Shown: piece by piece, positions 5,588-11,315 of the stretch
Layout: every line of letters starts with the position of its first letter
Position numbering within the stretch: position 1 is the first letter of the stretch
Assembly: GCA_028696285.1 (NCBI GenBank)
Contig: JAQVHJ010000033.1
Span: forward strand, 1 to 11,315
DNA length: 11,315 nt
Origin: a bacterium
GTDB lineage: Bacteria > AUK180 > JAQVHJ01
Direction of reading: 5' to 3'
Made by a program: the position numbers and the translations under genes
The notes under the pieces: model-generated
What the model was told of the DNA's origin: nothing
Databases searched by the model: none
What the model saw: only the letters and a program-made list of their open reading frames with translations

Positions 5588-7063
5588 ATGGGAGAAGTAA
5601 GAGTCAGGTTCGCCCCGAGTCCAACCGGGAAACTCCACATCGGCGGTGTCAGGACAGCGCTATTCAATTTTTTATTTGCGAAAAAGAATAGCGGTAAATT
5701 TATTTTAAGAATTGAAGATACGGATTTTGAAAGGTCGAAGGATGAATTTCTTGAAGATATCTGCAATTCACTGCAATGGCTTAAATTAAATTGGGATGAA
5801 GGCCCGGATAACCGGAATCCCGAGAATAAAAACGAATATTTTCAGTCGCAGAGAATGGAAATTTATAAGGAACATGCATTCAAACTCCTGGAAACAGGAA
5901 TGGCCTATAGGTGTTTCTGCTCAAGAGAACGTCTTGATAACCTGCGAGAAAAACAGAAAATTGAGAAGTCAGATTTCATTGGCTATGACGGGCATTGCAG
6001 GAGTCTATCCATGGAAGAAATAGAAAAAAATCTTGAGATGAAATTGCCTTATACCGTAAGGGTTAAAGTCCCTGAAGGTGAAATCTCTTTTGATGATATG
6101 GTCAGGGAAAAAATCACATTCCCAGCATTGAACTTTGACGACTTCATTATTCTTCGCAGCGATCTTTTTCCGACATATAATTTTACGGTTGTTGTTGATG
6201 ATCATTTAATGAATATTTCTCATGTAATAAGGGGTGAAGATCATATATCCAATACGCCTAAACAAATAATTCTCTATAATGCTTTTAAATGGGAAATACC
6301 GAAGTTTGGACATCTCCCGCTGATTTTCGGGGAGGACGGGAAACTGTTGTCAAAACGCCATGGCGCAGTATCCGTTCTTGAATTTAAGGAGCAGGGGTAT
6401 CTGCCGGAAGCAATCATTAATTTCCTCGCATTATTAGGATGGAGTTTTGACAGTGAACGGGAAGTATTTTCAATGGAGGAGTTAATAGAACTTTTTTCTG
6501 TGGAAAAAATTTCAAAAAAAGCAGCGCGGTTTTCTTATGAAAAATTGCTCTGGTACAATACAATCTATTTAAATGAAAAATCACCAGTGGAAAAGCTCCA
6601 TTTAATTAAACCATATTTATTAAAAGAAGCTGCCATTAAGGATTGGACCGGGGAATCGGAAGCGAAATTATTAAAACTTATTGAAGTCTGCGGGGACAGA
6701 ATTAAAAAGCTTCCCGATCTCGTGTTTTATGCAAAACCCGTATTTAATGAACCTGAGAGCATTGATGAAAAGGGTGAGAAAAAATTTTTATCATCTGAAG
6801 AAAATCTGAGAACATTATTTACAATAAATTCAGAATTGAATAAAATAAACAGAACCGATTTTGTCAGCGGGAGACTGGAAGGGATTGTCAGGTCAATAAC
6901 GGAACGCGAAGGCTTGAATCCGAATAAGATATTCCAGGCAATACGATTAATACTGACGGGCGGATTATTATCTGCAGGCCTGTTTGAAACCATGGAAATT
7001 ATGGGAAAGGAGACGGTTGTTTATAGGATTGAAAAATATCTCAAAGGAAAGGGTATATATTAA
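5588..7063 (+). CDS. gltX: Glutamyl-tRNA synthetase
   Basis: Class I synthetase that charges tRNA with glutamate, 491 residues. The Rossmann-fold signature is FAPSPTGKLHIGG (residues 8-20), where HIGG is the HIGH motif. LLSKRHG (253-259) is the KMSKS loop, and IEDTD (42-46), RGEDHI (215-220) and the C-terminal anticodon-binding helices are typical. The frame stays open upstream to an ATG at 5519, but that start would overlap nadE by 65 bp and put 23 unrelated residues ahead of the conserved N-terminus, so 5588 is chosen, with GGGGG at 5573-5577 as a distant ribosome site. The zinc-type insert keeps C109, C111 and C137, but the position of the usual histidine ligand is S139. Whether it also charges tRNA-Gln cannot be told. 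Its TAA overlaps the stop of the convergent SPOR gene. Confidence 0.97.
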   Translation: MGEVRVRFAPSPTGKLHIGGVRTALFNFLFAKKNSGKFILRIEDTDFERSKDEFLEDICNSLQWLKLNWDEGPDNRNPENKNEYFQSQRMEIYKEHAFKLLETGMAYRCFCSRERLDNLREKQKIEKSDFIGYDGHCRSLSMEEIEKNLEMKLPYTVRVKVPEGEISFDDMVREKITFPALNFDDFIILRSDLFPTYNFTVVVDDHLMNISHVIRGEDHISNTPKQIILYNAFKWEIPKFGHLPLIFGEDGKLLSKRHGAVSVLEFKEQGYLPEAIINFLALLGWSFDSEREVFSMEELIELFSVEKISKKAARFSYEKLLWYNTIYLNEKSPVEKLHLIKPYLLKEAAIKDWTGESEAKLLKLIEVCGDRIKKLPDLVFYAKPVFNEPESIDEKGEKKFLSSEENLRTLFTINSELNKINRTDFVSGRLEGIVRSITEREGLNPNKIFQAIRLILTGGLLSAGLFETMEIMGKETVVYRIEKYLKGKGIY

Positions 7064-8964
7064 AATTCTATTTCAGGTTCTTTTGAAGCAGTATATCCGG
7101 CACTCTTTAATTTTTCAATAATCTTATCTGCATCTTTTTCTTTTACATGCTTTATCATCACGGCAAATTTATTGCCGATCTTTTCGATCTCGGGTTTATA
7201 TCCCATCTTTTTAATCTTCTCTAATTCAGAATCCGCTTCATTCTTTTCAGTAAAAGCAGCAACTTCAATAACCCAGAAAGTACTGTCCACAACCTGTGAA
7301 TCAAGGAGTTCATTAATATCCTCAGTAATATCTATATTAATATTACCCGGCTTTGGATTTTCAGGATTTGGCTTGGGCTGCGGAACGGGTTCAGGATTCG
7401 GTTCGGGCTTCGGAGTTGGAGTAGGATTATCGATAACAATATAATTACCCTGGGTGTCAAATGGATTAGTAACGAATATAAACAGAGCAATGATCGAAAG
7501 CGACATGAAAAGGATAATAAAGTTTCTAACCCGTTTTTTTGAAGCAGATTTAGGTCCGAGAGTTTCAGCCGATCCTGCCGGCTTGGGTTTGTAAATATTG
7601 TAGGAATCTTCTTCTTTGGATTTATATTTTTCTTCTCCTGCAAGAACAGGTTGAAGCTCTTCTTCCGATTCAGAAAAATCATCTGCATCAAGACCGTAAT
7701 TACTGAAGGACTCCTCTTCTTCTTTAAGTAATTCTTCTTTTAATTTTTCAATCGTGATTTCATCTTTTGGTGAAGAATGTTTAACAGGTTGCGGTTTCGG
7801 AATAATCTCTTCCTTCTTTTCGATCTGCTTTTCATTTTTCATCGGTACTTCTTCAACTATTTCATCAAAAACGGGGAGCTTATTCGCTTTAACAGGTTTT
7901 TTTAACTCGGGCTCTTTGGCTTTTTCTTCTACTGCCGGAGGTTCAGGTAAAGGTTCCTTCTTTATGAAATTATTCGAAAGAACCTTATTTTTATCCTCAA
8001 TTATTACTTTCTCTTCTTTCTCTGATTCAGGTGTTTTAACTTCTTCAAAGACCTGCGCTTCATCTTCTTCAATTACTAAACCCCAAGAAGATTTGAAAGA
8101 TTTAATATCATAGTCGTCAGAAGATTTCTTTTGCGGTTTCTCTTCTTCTTTTTCGGGAATTTCCTGTGGGGAGTTTATTTCTTCTTTTATCTGGATTGCA
8201 GGTTCTGTAATTTCTTCTTCAGGAACTTCTTTTTCAAATTCCTGCGCAGGCTTTGGTTCCGAGGTAATAATCTTTATCTCTGTTTGAGTATCTTCTTCCT
8301 GAAAGTCATCCTGAACCGGCTTATTCTCAGGAGATGGTTCTTTATCTTTCTGTTTTTCTTCTTTGGAAGGTAATTGAATTTGCTCTGTATTTTCTTCGGA
8401 GATTGGAAGGGCATCCTGTTTTTTCACTTCAGGTTTTATGACAATCTTTTCTGTAACTTCTTCTTTTGCAAAAGAAGAGGGAGTTTCTTCGTCAAATTCT
8501 GAAGTGTCTTTCTCATCTTCAGGTTCATTTTTAATTTTTTCTTTTAAAGACTCGGAAGAATCCTGCAGCTCTATTTCCTGTGTGACAGTAACTTCTTCTT
8601 CGGTAGAGATAGTGTCAAAAACAGGAGTCCAGTTTGTGCTGTGGAGAAGTTCTGTCTCCTTAAATATTTCCGTTCTTACTTCAAATGCAATTTGATTGAT
8701 AAGCGGTATTTCAAGATTGATTTTATTCTCGCTTTCTGAATTGGGACTCAATTCCACCTGTTCCGTGTGGAATAATATCTCATCTTCATTCTCGTCGCGG
8801 ATAGTAAGCTTTAACGTACAAACTTCTGTGCTTCCCGATGTATTAAAAAGAAGGACGAGAAAGTCTGAAACTTCCGTTCCCGAAACATCCGTAAAAACCG
8901 GCTTTACCTCTAATATCTTAACAAGCCTCTTTTGTGAAGAATCCTGTTTTTTCTTACTCATCAT
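7060..8964 (-). CDS. SPOR-domain membrane protein with a long acidic cytoplasmic region
   Basis: A 634-residue single-span protein. Residues about 12-118 look like a small beta-rich domain (alternating hydrophobic strands, FLVLLFNTSG, LKLTIRDENE). Residues about 120-475 are low-complexity, very rich in Glu, Lys, Pro and Ser. KKRVR (476-480) and a hydrophobic helix at about 481-499 form the only membrane span, with positive-inside charge placing the N-terminus in the cytoplasm. A Pro-rich linker (about 513-540) leads to a C-terminal SPOR domain at about 562-632 (FWVIEVAAFTEKNEADSELEK, then GNKFAVMI). SPOR domains bind glycan strands stripped of peptides at division septa, so a septal or cell-wall role is likely. 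VF[DE] motifs recur (PVFDTI at 114-119, QVFEEV at 304-309, PVFDEI at 364-369). Two ATGs are adjacent; the second (8961) is better spaced from the AAGGA Shine-Dalgarno at 8966-8970. I do not recognise the full protein by name. Confidence 0.9.
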   Translation of the reverse strand: MMSKKKQDSSQKRLVKILEVKPVFTDVSGTEVSDFLVLLFNTSGSTEVCTLKLTIRDENEDEILFHTEQVELSPNSESENKINLEIPLINQIAFEVRTEIFKETELLHSTNWTPVFDTISTEEEVTVTQEIELQDSSESLKEKIKNEPEDEKDTSEFDEETPSSFAKEEVTEKIVIKPEVKKQDALPISEENTEQIQLPSKEEKQKDKEPSPENKPVQDDFQEEDTQTEIKIITSEPKPAQEFEKEVPEEEITEPAIQIKEEINSPQEIPEKEEEKPQKKSSDDYDIKSFKSSWGLVIEEDEAQVFEEVKTPESEKEEKVIIEDKNKVLSNNFIKKEPLPEPPAVEEKAKEPELKKPVKANKLPVFDEIVEEVPMKNEKQIEKKEEIIPKPQPVKHSSPKDEITIEKLKEELLKEEEESFSNYGLDADDFSESEEELQPVLAGEEKYKSKEEDSYNIYKPKPAGSAETLGPKSASKKRVRNFIILFMSLSIIALFIFVTNPFDTQGNYIVIDNPTPTPKPEPNPEPVPQPKPNPENPKPGNINIDITEDINELLDSQVVDSTFWVIEVAAFTEKNEADSELEKIKKMGYKPEIEKIGNKFAVMIKHVKEKDADKIIEKLKSAGYTASKEPEIEF

Positions 8965-8983
8965 TTCCTTCTTTTATTATAAA

Positions 8984-9012
8984 ATTATAGCATAATTTTG
9001 GGAAAATGTCAA
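8984..9012 (-). promoter_or_regulatory. Consensus sigma70-type promoter for the SPOR gene
   Basis: On the minus strand TTGACA (9012-9007), a 17-bp spacer and TATAAT (8989-8984) match the consensus perfectly. Transcription should start near 8977, giving a leader of about 13 nt with AAGAAGGA as Shine-Dalgarno. The inverted-repeat-bounded segment at 9020-9205 begins only 8 bp upstream of the -35 box. Confidence 0.92.
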
Positions 9013-9019
9013 ATATTTA

Positions 9020-9205
9020 GGGACGGTCCTTTCCCTCGGGAATAAAAGGTTGATTTCCCAAAATAAAAATCTCAAGAGAAAAGAGTAAAAATTCATTTCT
9101 TTTTTTTAACCTTTCTTGTTTATATCTACGAAAAATCAGTGATTTTAATGACAATTTCAATTATGAATTCAGATTTAAAAAAAAATAAAAAGAAAGGACC
9201 GTCCC
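9020..9205. mobile_element. MITE-like segment with 14-bp terminal inverted repeats
   Basis: GGGACGGTCCTTTC at 9020-9033 and GAAAGGACCGTCCC at 9192-9205 are perfect reverse complements, 158 bp apart. The interior is AT-rich and has no ORF. Perfect ends around a short non-coding core fit a non-autonomous element, but I see no convincing target duplication directly outside the ends, and no transposase. An alternative is a pair of leftover ends of a larger deleted element. Confidence 0.55.
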
Positions 9206-9389
9206 GGGTATTTTCAGGAGTTTCCCCAAAAATTTATCTTTGAATTCAATAAATACTGTATTATAGGGTAATTATTATTTTTACCAAGTGGAATTGTGCT
9301 GATTTCAAAAAATGGGTAAACTTTAAAACCTTTTAAATAAATTCACGGATGAAATTATTCAATTCGATGCCATTTGTAATATAAAAAGC

Positions 9390-9504
9390 AATTTATTGTT
9401 TTTATGTATGTAGGCAATAGCACCACGTAGGGTGCATTGCAGTGCCCAGGTAATGTCATTGTTAGAATTGGCGCGAAGCGAAGAGACGCGGCAATCCACG
9501 TGTG
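9390..9504 (+). repeat. Leader, REP-like hairpin and ATTGCGAG element, copy B
   Basis: This 115-bp stretch aligns without gaps to 3301-3415, with about 11 mismatches by eye. It contains the leader (9390-9415), a GTAG-plus-hairpin unit (9410-9440) and an ATTG-type palindrome at 9455-9496 (GTCATTGTTAG ... GCGGCAATC). The CCCAGGTA arm is intact (9445-9452) but its partner has decayed to CACGTGTG, and the palindrome has lost the G of GCGAG, so this copy looks older. Confidence 0.82.
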
Positions 9505-9548
9505 TGTTATAAATAATAAAACAATTTATTGTTCTTATGTATGTAGGC
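9504..9548 (+). repeat. Constant leader repeat ending in GTAGGC, copy 3
   Basis: It aligns over 45 bp with 3282-3326 (T to A in the AT-rich part and T to C in the middle). It directly follows copy B of the preceding composite, so leader modules are stacked in tandem here: one ends at 9415 and the next at 9548. Confidence 0.8.
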
Positions 9549-9565
9549 CCAGGTTTTAACCTGGG
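9543..9565 (+). repeat. REP-like unit GTAGGC + CCAGGTT/AACCTGG hairpin
   Basis: GTAG (9543-9546) is followed by a perfect 8-bp stem, CCCAGGTT (9548-9555) with AACCTGGG (9558-9565), around a TT loop. It forms an inverted pair with the minus-strand unit at 9674-9696, the BIME-like arrangement. Confidence 0.75.
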
Positions 9566-9587
9566 TGTTGCCGGAAACAAATCATAT

Positions 9588-9718
9588 GGGCTTTAGCCCT
9601 TGTTTTAGTCCGATTAATCGGAGTATGGAATCCATATCAGGAATAAATTCCCGGTATATTTTCTTTATATAAACCGTGGTTAAAACCACGGCCTACCAAC
9701 ATATTTAGAATAAATTCA
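9588..9718 (+). repeat. 131-bp multi-hairpin repeat block, copy B
   Basis: It has the same length and palindrome order as 3439-3569: GGGCT-TT-AGCCC (9588-9599), the CCGATTAATCGG palindrome, TATGGA-A-TCCATA, the ATATCAGG hairpin (its right arm has two changes, so pairing is weaker here) and CCGTGGTT-AA-AACCACGG (9674-9691) ending CCTAC at 9696. Similarity stops soon after ATAAATTCA at 9718. On the minus strand 9696-9674 is a GTAG-plus-hairpin unit. Confidence 0.88.
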
Positions 9719-9814
9719 TTAAAAAAAAATTTTTTTGAAAATCAATATCCCATTTGTTGATTAATTAAAAAAAATTTAATAAAAAAAATGGGGAAACTCC
9801 CGGGGTATTTTTTA

Positions 9815-9843
9815 TTGAAATTTCAAAAAAAATATGTTATACT
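9815..9843 (+). promoter_or_regulatory. Promoter of leuS
   Basis: TTGAAA (9815-9820), a 17-bp spacer and TATACT (9838-9843) match consensus in ten of twelve positions. Transcription would start near 9850, with a leader of about 23 nt, too short for a T-box or attenuator. A/T tracts upstream (9721-9789) could bend DNA or act like an UP element, which the conserved alpha-CTD residues of RpoA would be able to contact. Confidence 0.82.
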
Positions 9844-9872
9844 AATAAGATATATTGTTTTTGGAGGTTTAT

Positions 9873-11315
9873 ATGGAGAATTATCCTATTATTGATGTTG
9901 AGAAGAAGTGGCGGAAGTACTGGCGGGATAGTAATGCGAATACAGCGTCTGATATTCCGAAAAAGAAGTATTATGTTCTTGAGATGTTTCCTTATCCTTC
10001 CGGAGATCTTCATATAGGTCATTTAAAGAATTATGTAATTGGAGATGTAATTGCTCGGTTCAAGATGATGGAGGGTTTTGATGTTCTTCATCCGATGGGT
10101 TTTGATGCTTTTGGCCTTCCTGCAGAGAATGCAGCGATAGAACGAGGAGTAGATCCATCTAAATGGACACTTGAAAATATTAATGTATCGAAAGAGACTA
10201 TCAGATTATTAGGTTTATCCTATGACTGGGACCGGTTCGTAATAACATGTGAACCGGAATATTATAAATGGACACAATGGATATTTATTCAGTTATTTAA
10301 GAAAGGTTTAGCATACCGGAAGAAGTCTGATGTGAACTGGTGTCCGAAATGTCAGACCGTGTTGGCCAATGAGCAGGTTGAGGACGGGAACTGTTACCGA
10401 TGTGATACGGCTATTACGAAGAAGGACCTGGTACAGTGGTTTATTAAGATAACGGAATATGCAGAAGATTTATTAAATGCCATAGATACATTGGAAGACT
10501 GGCCTGACCGTGTGAAGGTTATGCAGAAGTACTGGCTTGGTTTTTCTGAAGGTGCGCAGATTGATTTTGAATTAACGACAGGCGGGCAGGTTTCGGTTTA
10601 CACTACAAGACCCGATACATTATATGGGATTACTTTTATGGCAATCGCCCCGGAGAACCCGTTAATAGGAGAGAAGATTTTAAATAACAGTCCATATAAG
10701 CATGAGATTACAGAATATATTACGAAAGCAAAATTACGGACAGAGATTGAGCGTGTTGCAGTTGGAAAAGAGAAGGACGGGGTATATACGGGGATTGATG
10801 CGATTAACCCGCTGAGCGGGGATAAGGTTCAGCTCTGGGTAGCGGATTATGTTCTCTCACATTACGGGACCGGGATTGTAATGGGAGTTCCCGCACATGA
10901 CCAGAGGGATTTTGAATTTGCAAAGAAATACAATATCCCGATGAAGGTTGTAATTCAACCACCTGACAGGGATCTGAATGTACCAGAAATGACAGAGGCT
11001 TATGTTGACCCCGGGATAATGACTAATTCGGGGCCATTTGATGGGAAGAAATCGGACGAAAGCATTAAAGATATAATTGAATACTGTAAGGATAAAGGTG
11101 TAGGTGATTTTAAAAGTAATTTTCGTCTTCGGGACTGGTCCATCAGCCGCCAGCGGTATTGGGGTTGTCCGATCCCCATGATTTACTGCGATTCCTGCGG
11201 TATTGTTCCTGTGCCTGAAGCGGACCTTCCGGTTCTCCTTCCTGATTCTTCCGAGGTCGATTTCGTACCGAAGGGTACATCACCTCTCGGTTCAAATGAA
11301 AAATTTATTTCTGTT
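9873..11315 (+). CDS. leuS: Leucyl-tRNA synthetase, N-terminal 481 residues (continues past window)
   Basis: Class I synthetase that charges and proofreads tRNA-Leu; full-length bacterial enzymes are about 800-880 residues, so roughly the last 40% is missing. It starts MENYPIIDVEKKWRKYW. FPYPSGDLHIGH (39-50) carries the HIGH motif, and HPMGFDAFGLPAENAA (73-88) is a LeuRS hallmark. A zinc-type insert has C157-X2-C160 and C174-X2-C177. The CP1 editing domain follows at about 222-415, with TTRPDTLYG (244-252) and the GVPAHDQRD motif (338-346). RDWSISRQRYWGCPIP (420-435) returns to the catalytic core; KMSKS lies beyond the window. A strong GGAGG Shine-Dalgarno (9863-9867) precedes the ATG. The frame is open to the last base, so this is an edge truncation and not a broken gene. 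It is divergent from the SPOR gene and has its own promoter. Confidence 0.97.
   Translation, partial: MENYPIIDVEKKWRKYWRDSNANTASDIPKKKYYVLEMFPYPSGDLHIGHLKNYVIGDVIARFKMMEGFDVLHPMGFDAFGLPAENAAIERGVDPSKWTLENINVSKETIRLLGLSYDWDRFVITCEPEYYKWTQWIFIQLFKKGLAYRKKSDVNWCPKCQTVLANEQVEDGNCYRCDTAITKKDLVQWFIKITEYAEDLLNAIDTLEDWPDRVKVMQKYWLGFSEGAQIDFELTTGGQVSVYTTRPDTLYGITFMAIAPENPLIGEKILNNSPYKHEITEYITKAKLRTEIERVAVGKEKDGVYTGIDAINPLSGDKVQLWVADYVLSHYGTGIVMGVPAHDQRDFEFAKKYNIPMKVVIQPPDRDLNVPEMTEAYVDPGIMTNSGPFDGKKSDESIKDIIEYCKDKGVGDFKSNFRLRDWSISRQRYWGCPIPMIYCDSCGIVPVPEADLPVLLPDSSEVDFVPKGTSPLGSNEKFISV

Larger units (their letters stand above)
9217..9800. mobile_element. Second inverted-repeat-bounded segment enclosing the REP array
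   Basis: GGAGTTTCCCC at 9217-9227 is the exact reverse complement of GGGGAAACTCC at 9790-9800. Outside these ends lie near-identical direct repeats, CGGGTATTTT (9205-9214) and CGGGGTATTTT (9801-9811), one G different in length. That is the layout left by insertion, although the left direct repeat is 2 bp away from its inverted repeat and overlaps the last base of the 9020-9205 segment. No transposase gene is inside. Confidence 0.4.
8965..9872. other. Divergent intergenic region, gene-free and repeat-laden
   Basis: No coding sequence, tRNA or T-box leader is visible. From left to right it holds the SPOR-gene promoter, a 186-bp segment with 14-bp inverted ends (9020-9205), AT-rich unique DNA (about 9228-9389), an array of REP-like hairpins (9390-9718), A/T tracts (9719-9789) and the leuS promoter (9815-9843). 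The array resembles the one at 3282-3569. The two core promoters would be only a short distance apart if the material between 9020 and 9811 were removed. Confidence 0.8.

Noticed and set aside
7172..8995. Several plus-strand open frames opposite the SPOR gene
   Set aside because: They are Ser/Phe-rich mirror images of its Glu/Lys-rich codons, have no ribosome binding sites, and the minus-strand gene has a promoter, a Shine-Dalgarno and a recognisable domain.
9359..9580. Minus-strand 73-codon open frame in the repeat array
   Set aside because: It lies across the palindromic repeats, has no Shine-Dalgarno or family resemblance, and is explained by repeat composition.
9844..9872. T-box or attenuator leader for leuS
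   Set aside because: The predicted leader is only about 23 nt, and no T-box sequence (AGGGTGG-type) or specifier stem is present upstream.
11296..11315. Truncated or broken leuS
   Set aside because: The frame is open and the motifs are intact to the last base; the gene simply continues beyond the window.

Overview
The window comes from an AT-rich bacterium that makes peptidoglycan and is probably diderm: it has a SPOR-domain membrane protein, a classic bacterial alpha operon and bacterial-type aminoacyl-tRNA synthetases. I could not tie it to a named genus. The lineage-specific C-terminal tails on RpoA and L17, the stand-alone nitrilase plus NadE pair, and the palindromic repeats would fit an uncultivated or poorly sampled phylum, but that is a guess. 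All ten visible stop codons are TAA.

Layout. (1) Positions 1-3059 hold the end of a ribosomal-protein operon in the usual order: the last codons of rpmJ (L36), rpsM (S13), rpsK (S11), rpsD (S4, zinc-type), rpoA and rplQ (L17), closed by a strong intrinsic terminator at 3086-3117. (2) Positions 3121-3865 contain no gene and are largely short palindromic repeats. (3) A perfect sigma70-type promoter (3870-3898) starts a second operon, 3921-7063: a nitrilase-family amidase, NH3/Gln-type NAD synthetase (the two overlap by 17 bp) and glutamyl-tRNA synthetase. (4) A large SPOR-domain protein lies on the minus strand (7060-8964), convergent with gltX. The two genes share one palindromic TTAA that gives both stop codons. 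(5) Positions 8965-9872 separate the SPOR gene from the divergent leuS. The two core promoters sit at the outer edges and almost everything between them is repeat or insertion-like DNA. (6) leuS begins at 9873 and runs off the window.

The genes are housekeeping (translation, transcription, NAD synthesis, tRNA charging, probable cell-wall/division). The least ordinary part is the non-coding DNA. It holds GTAG-plus-hairpin units of REP/BIME type whose stems differ by paired, compensatory changes; a 131-bp multi-hairpin block present in both intergenic regions at about 94% identity; five ATTGCGAG...GCAATC palindromes, one lying inside another hairpin; and two different inverted-repeat-bounded segments stacked between the SPOR-gene and leuS promoters. 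No transposase gene is in the window, so these look like non-autonomous elements moved by something encoded elsewhere.
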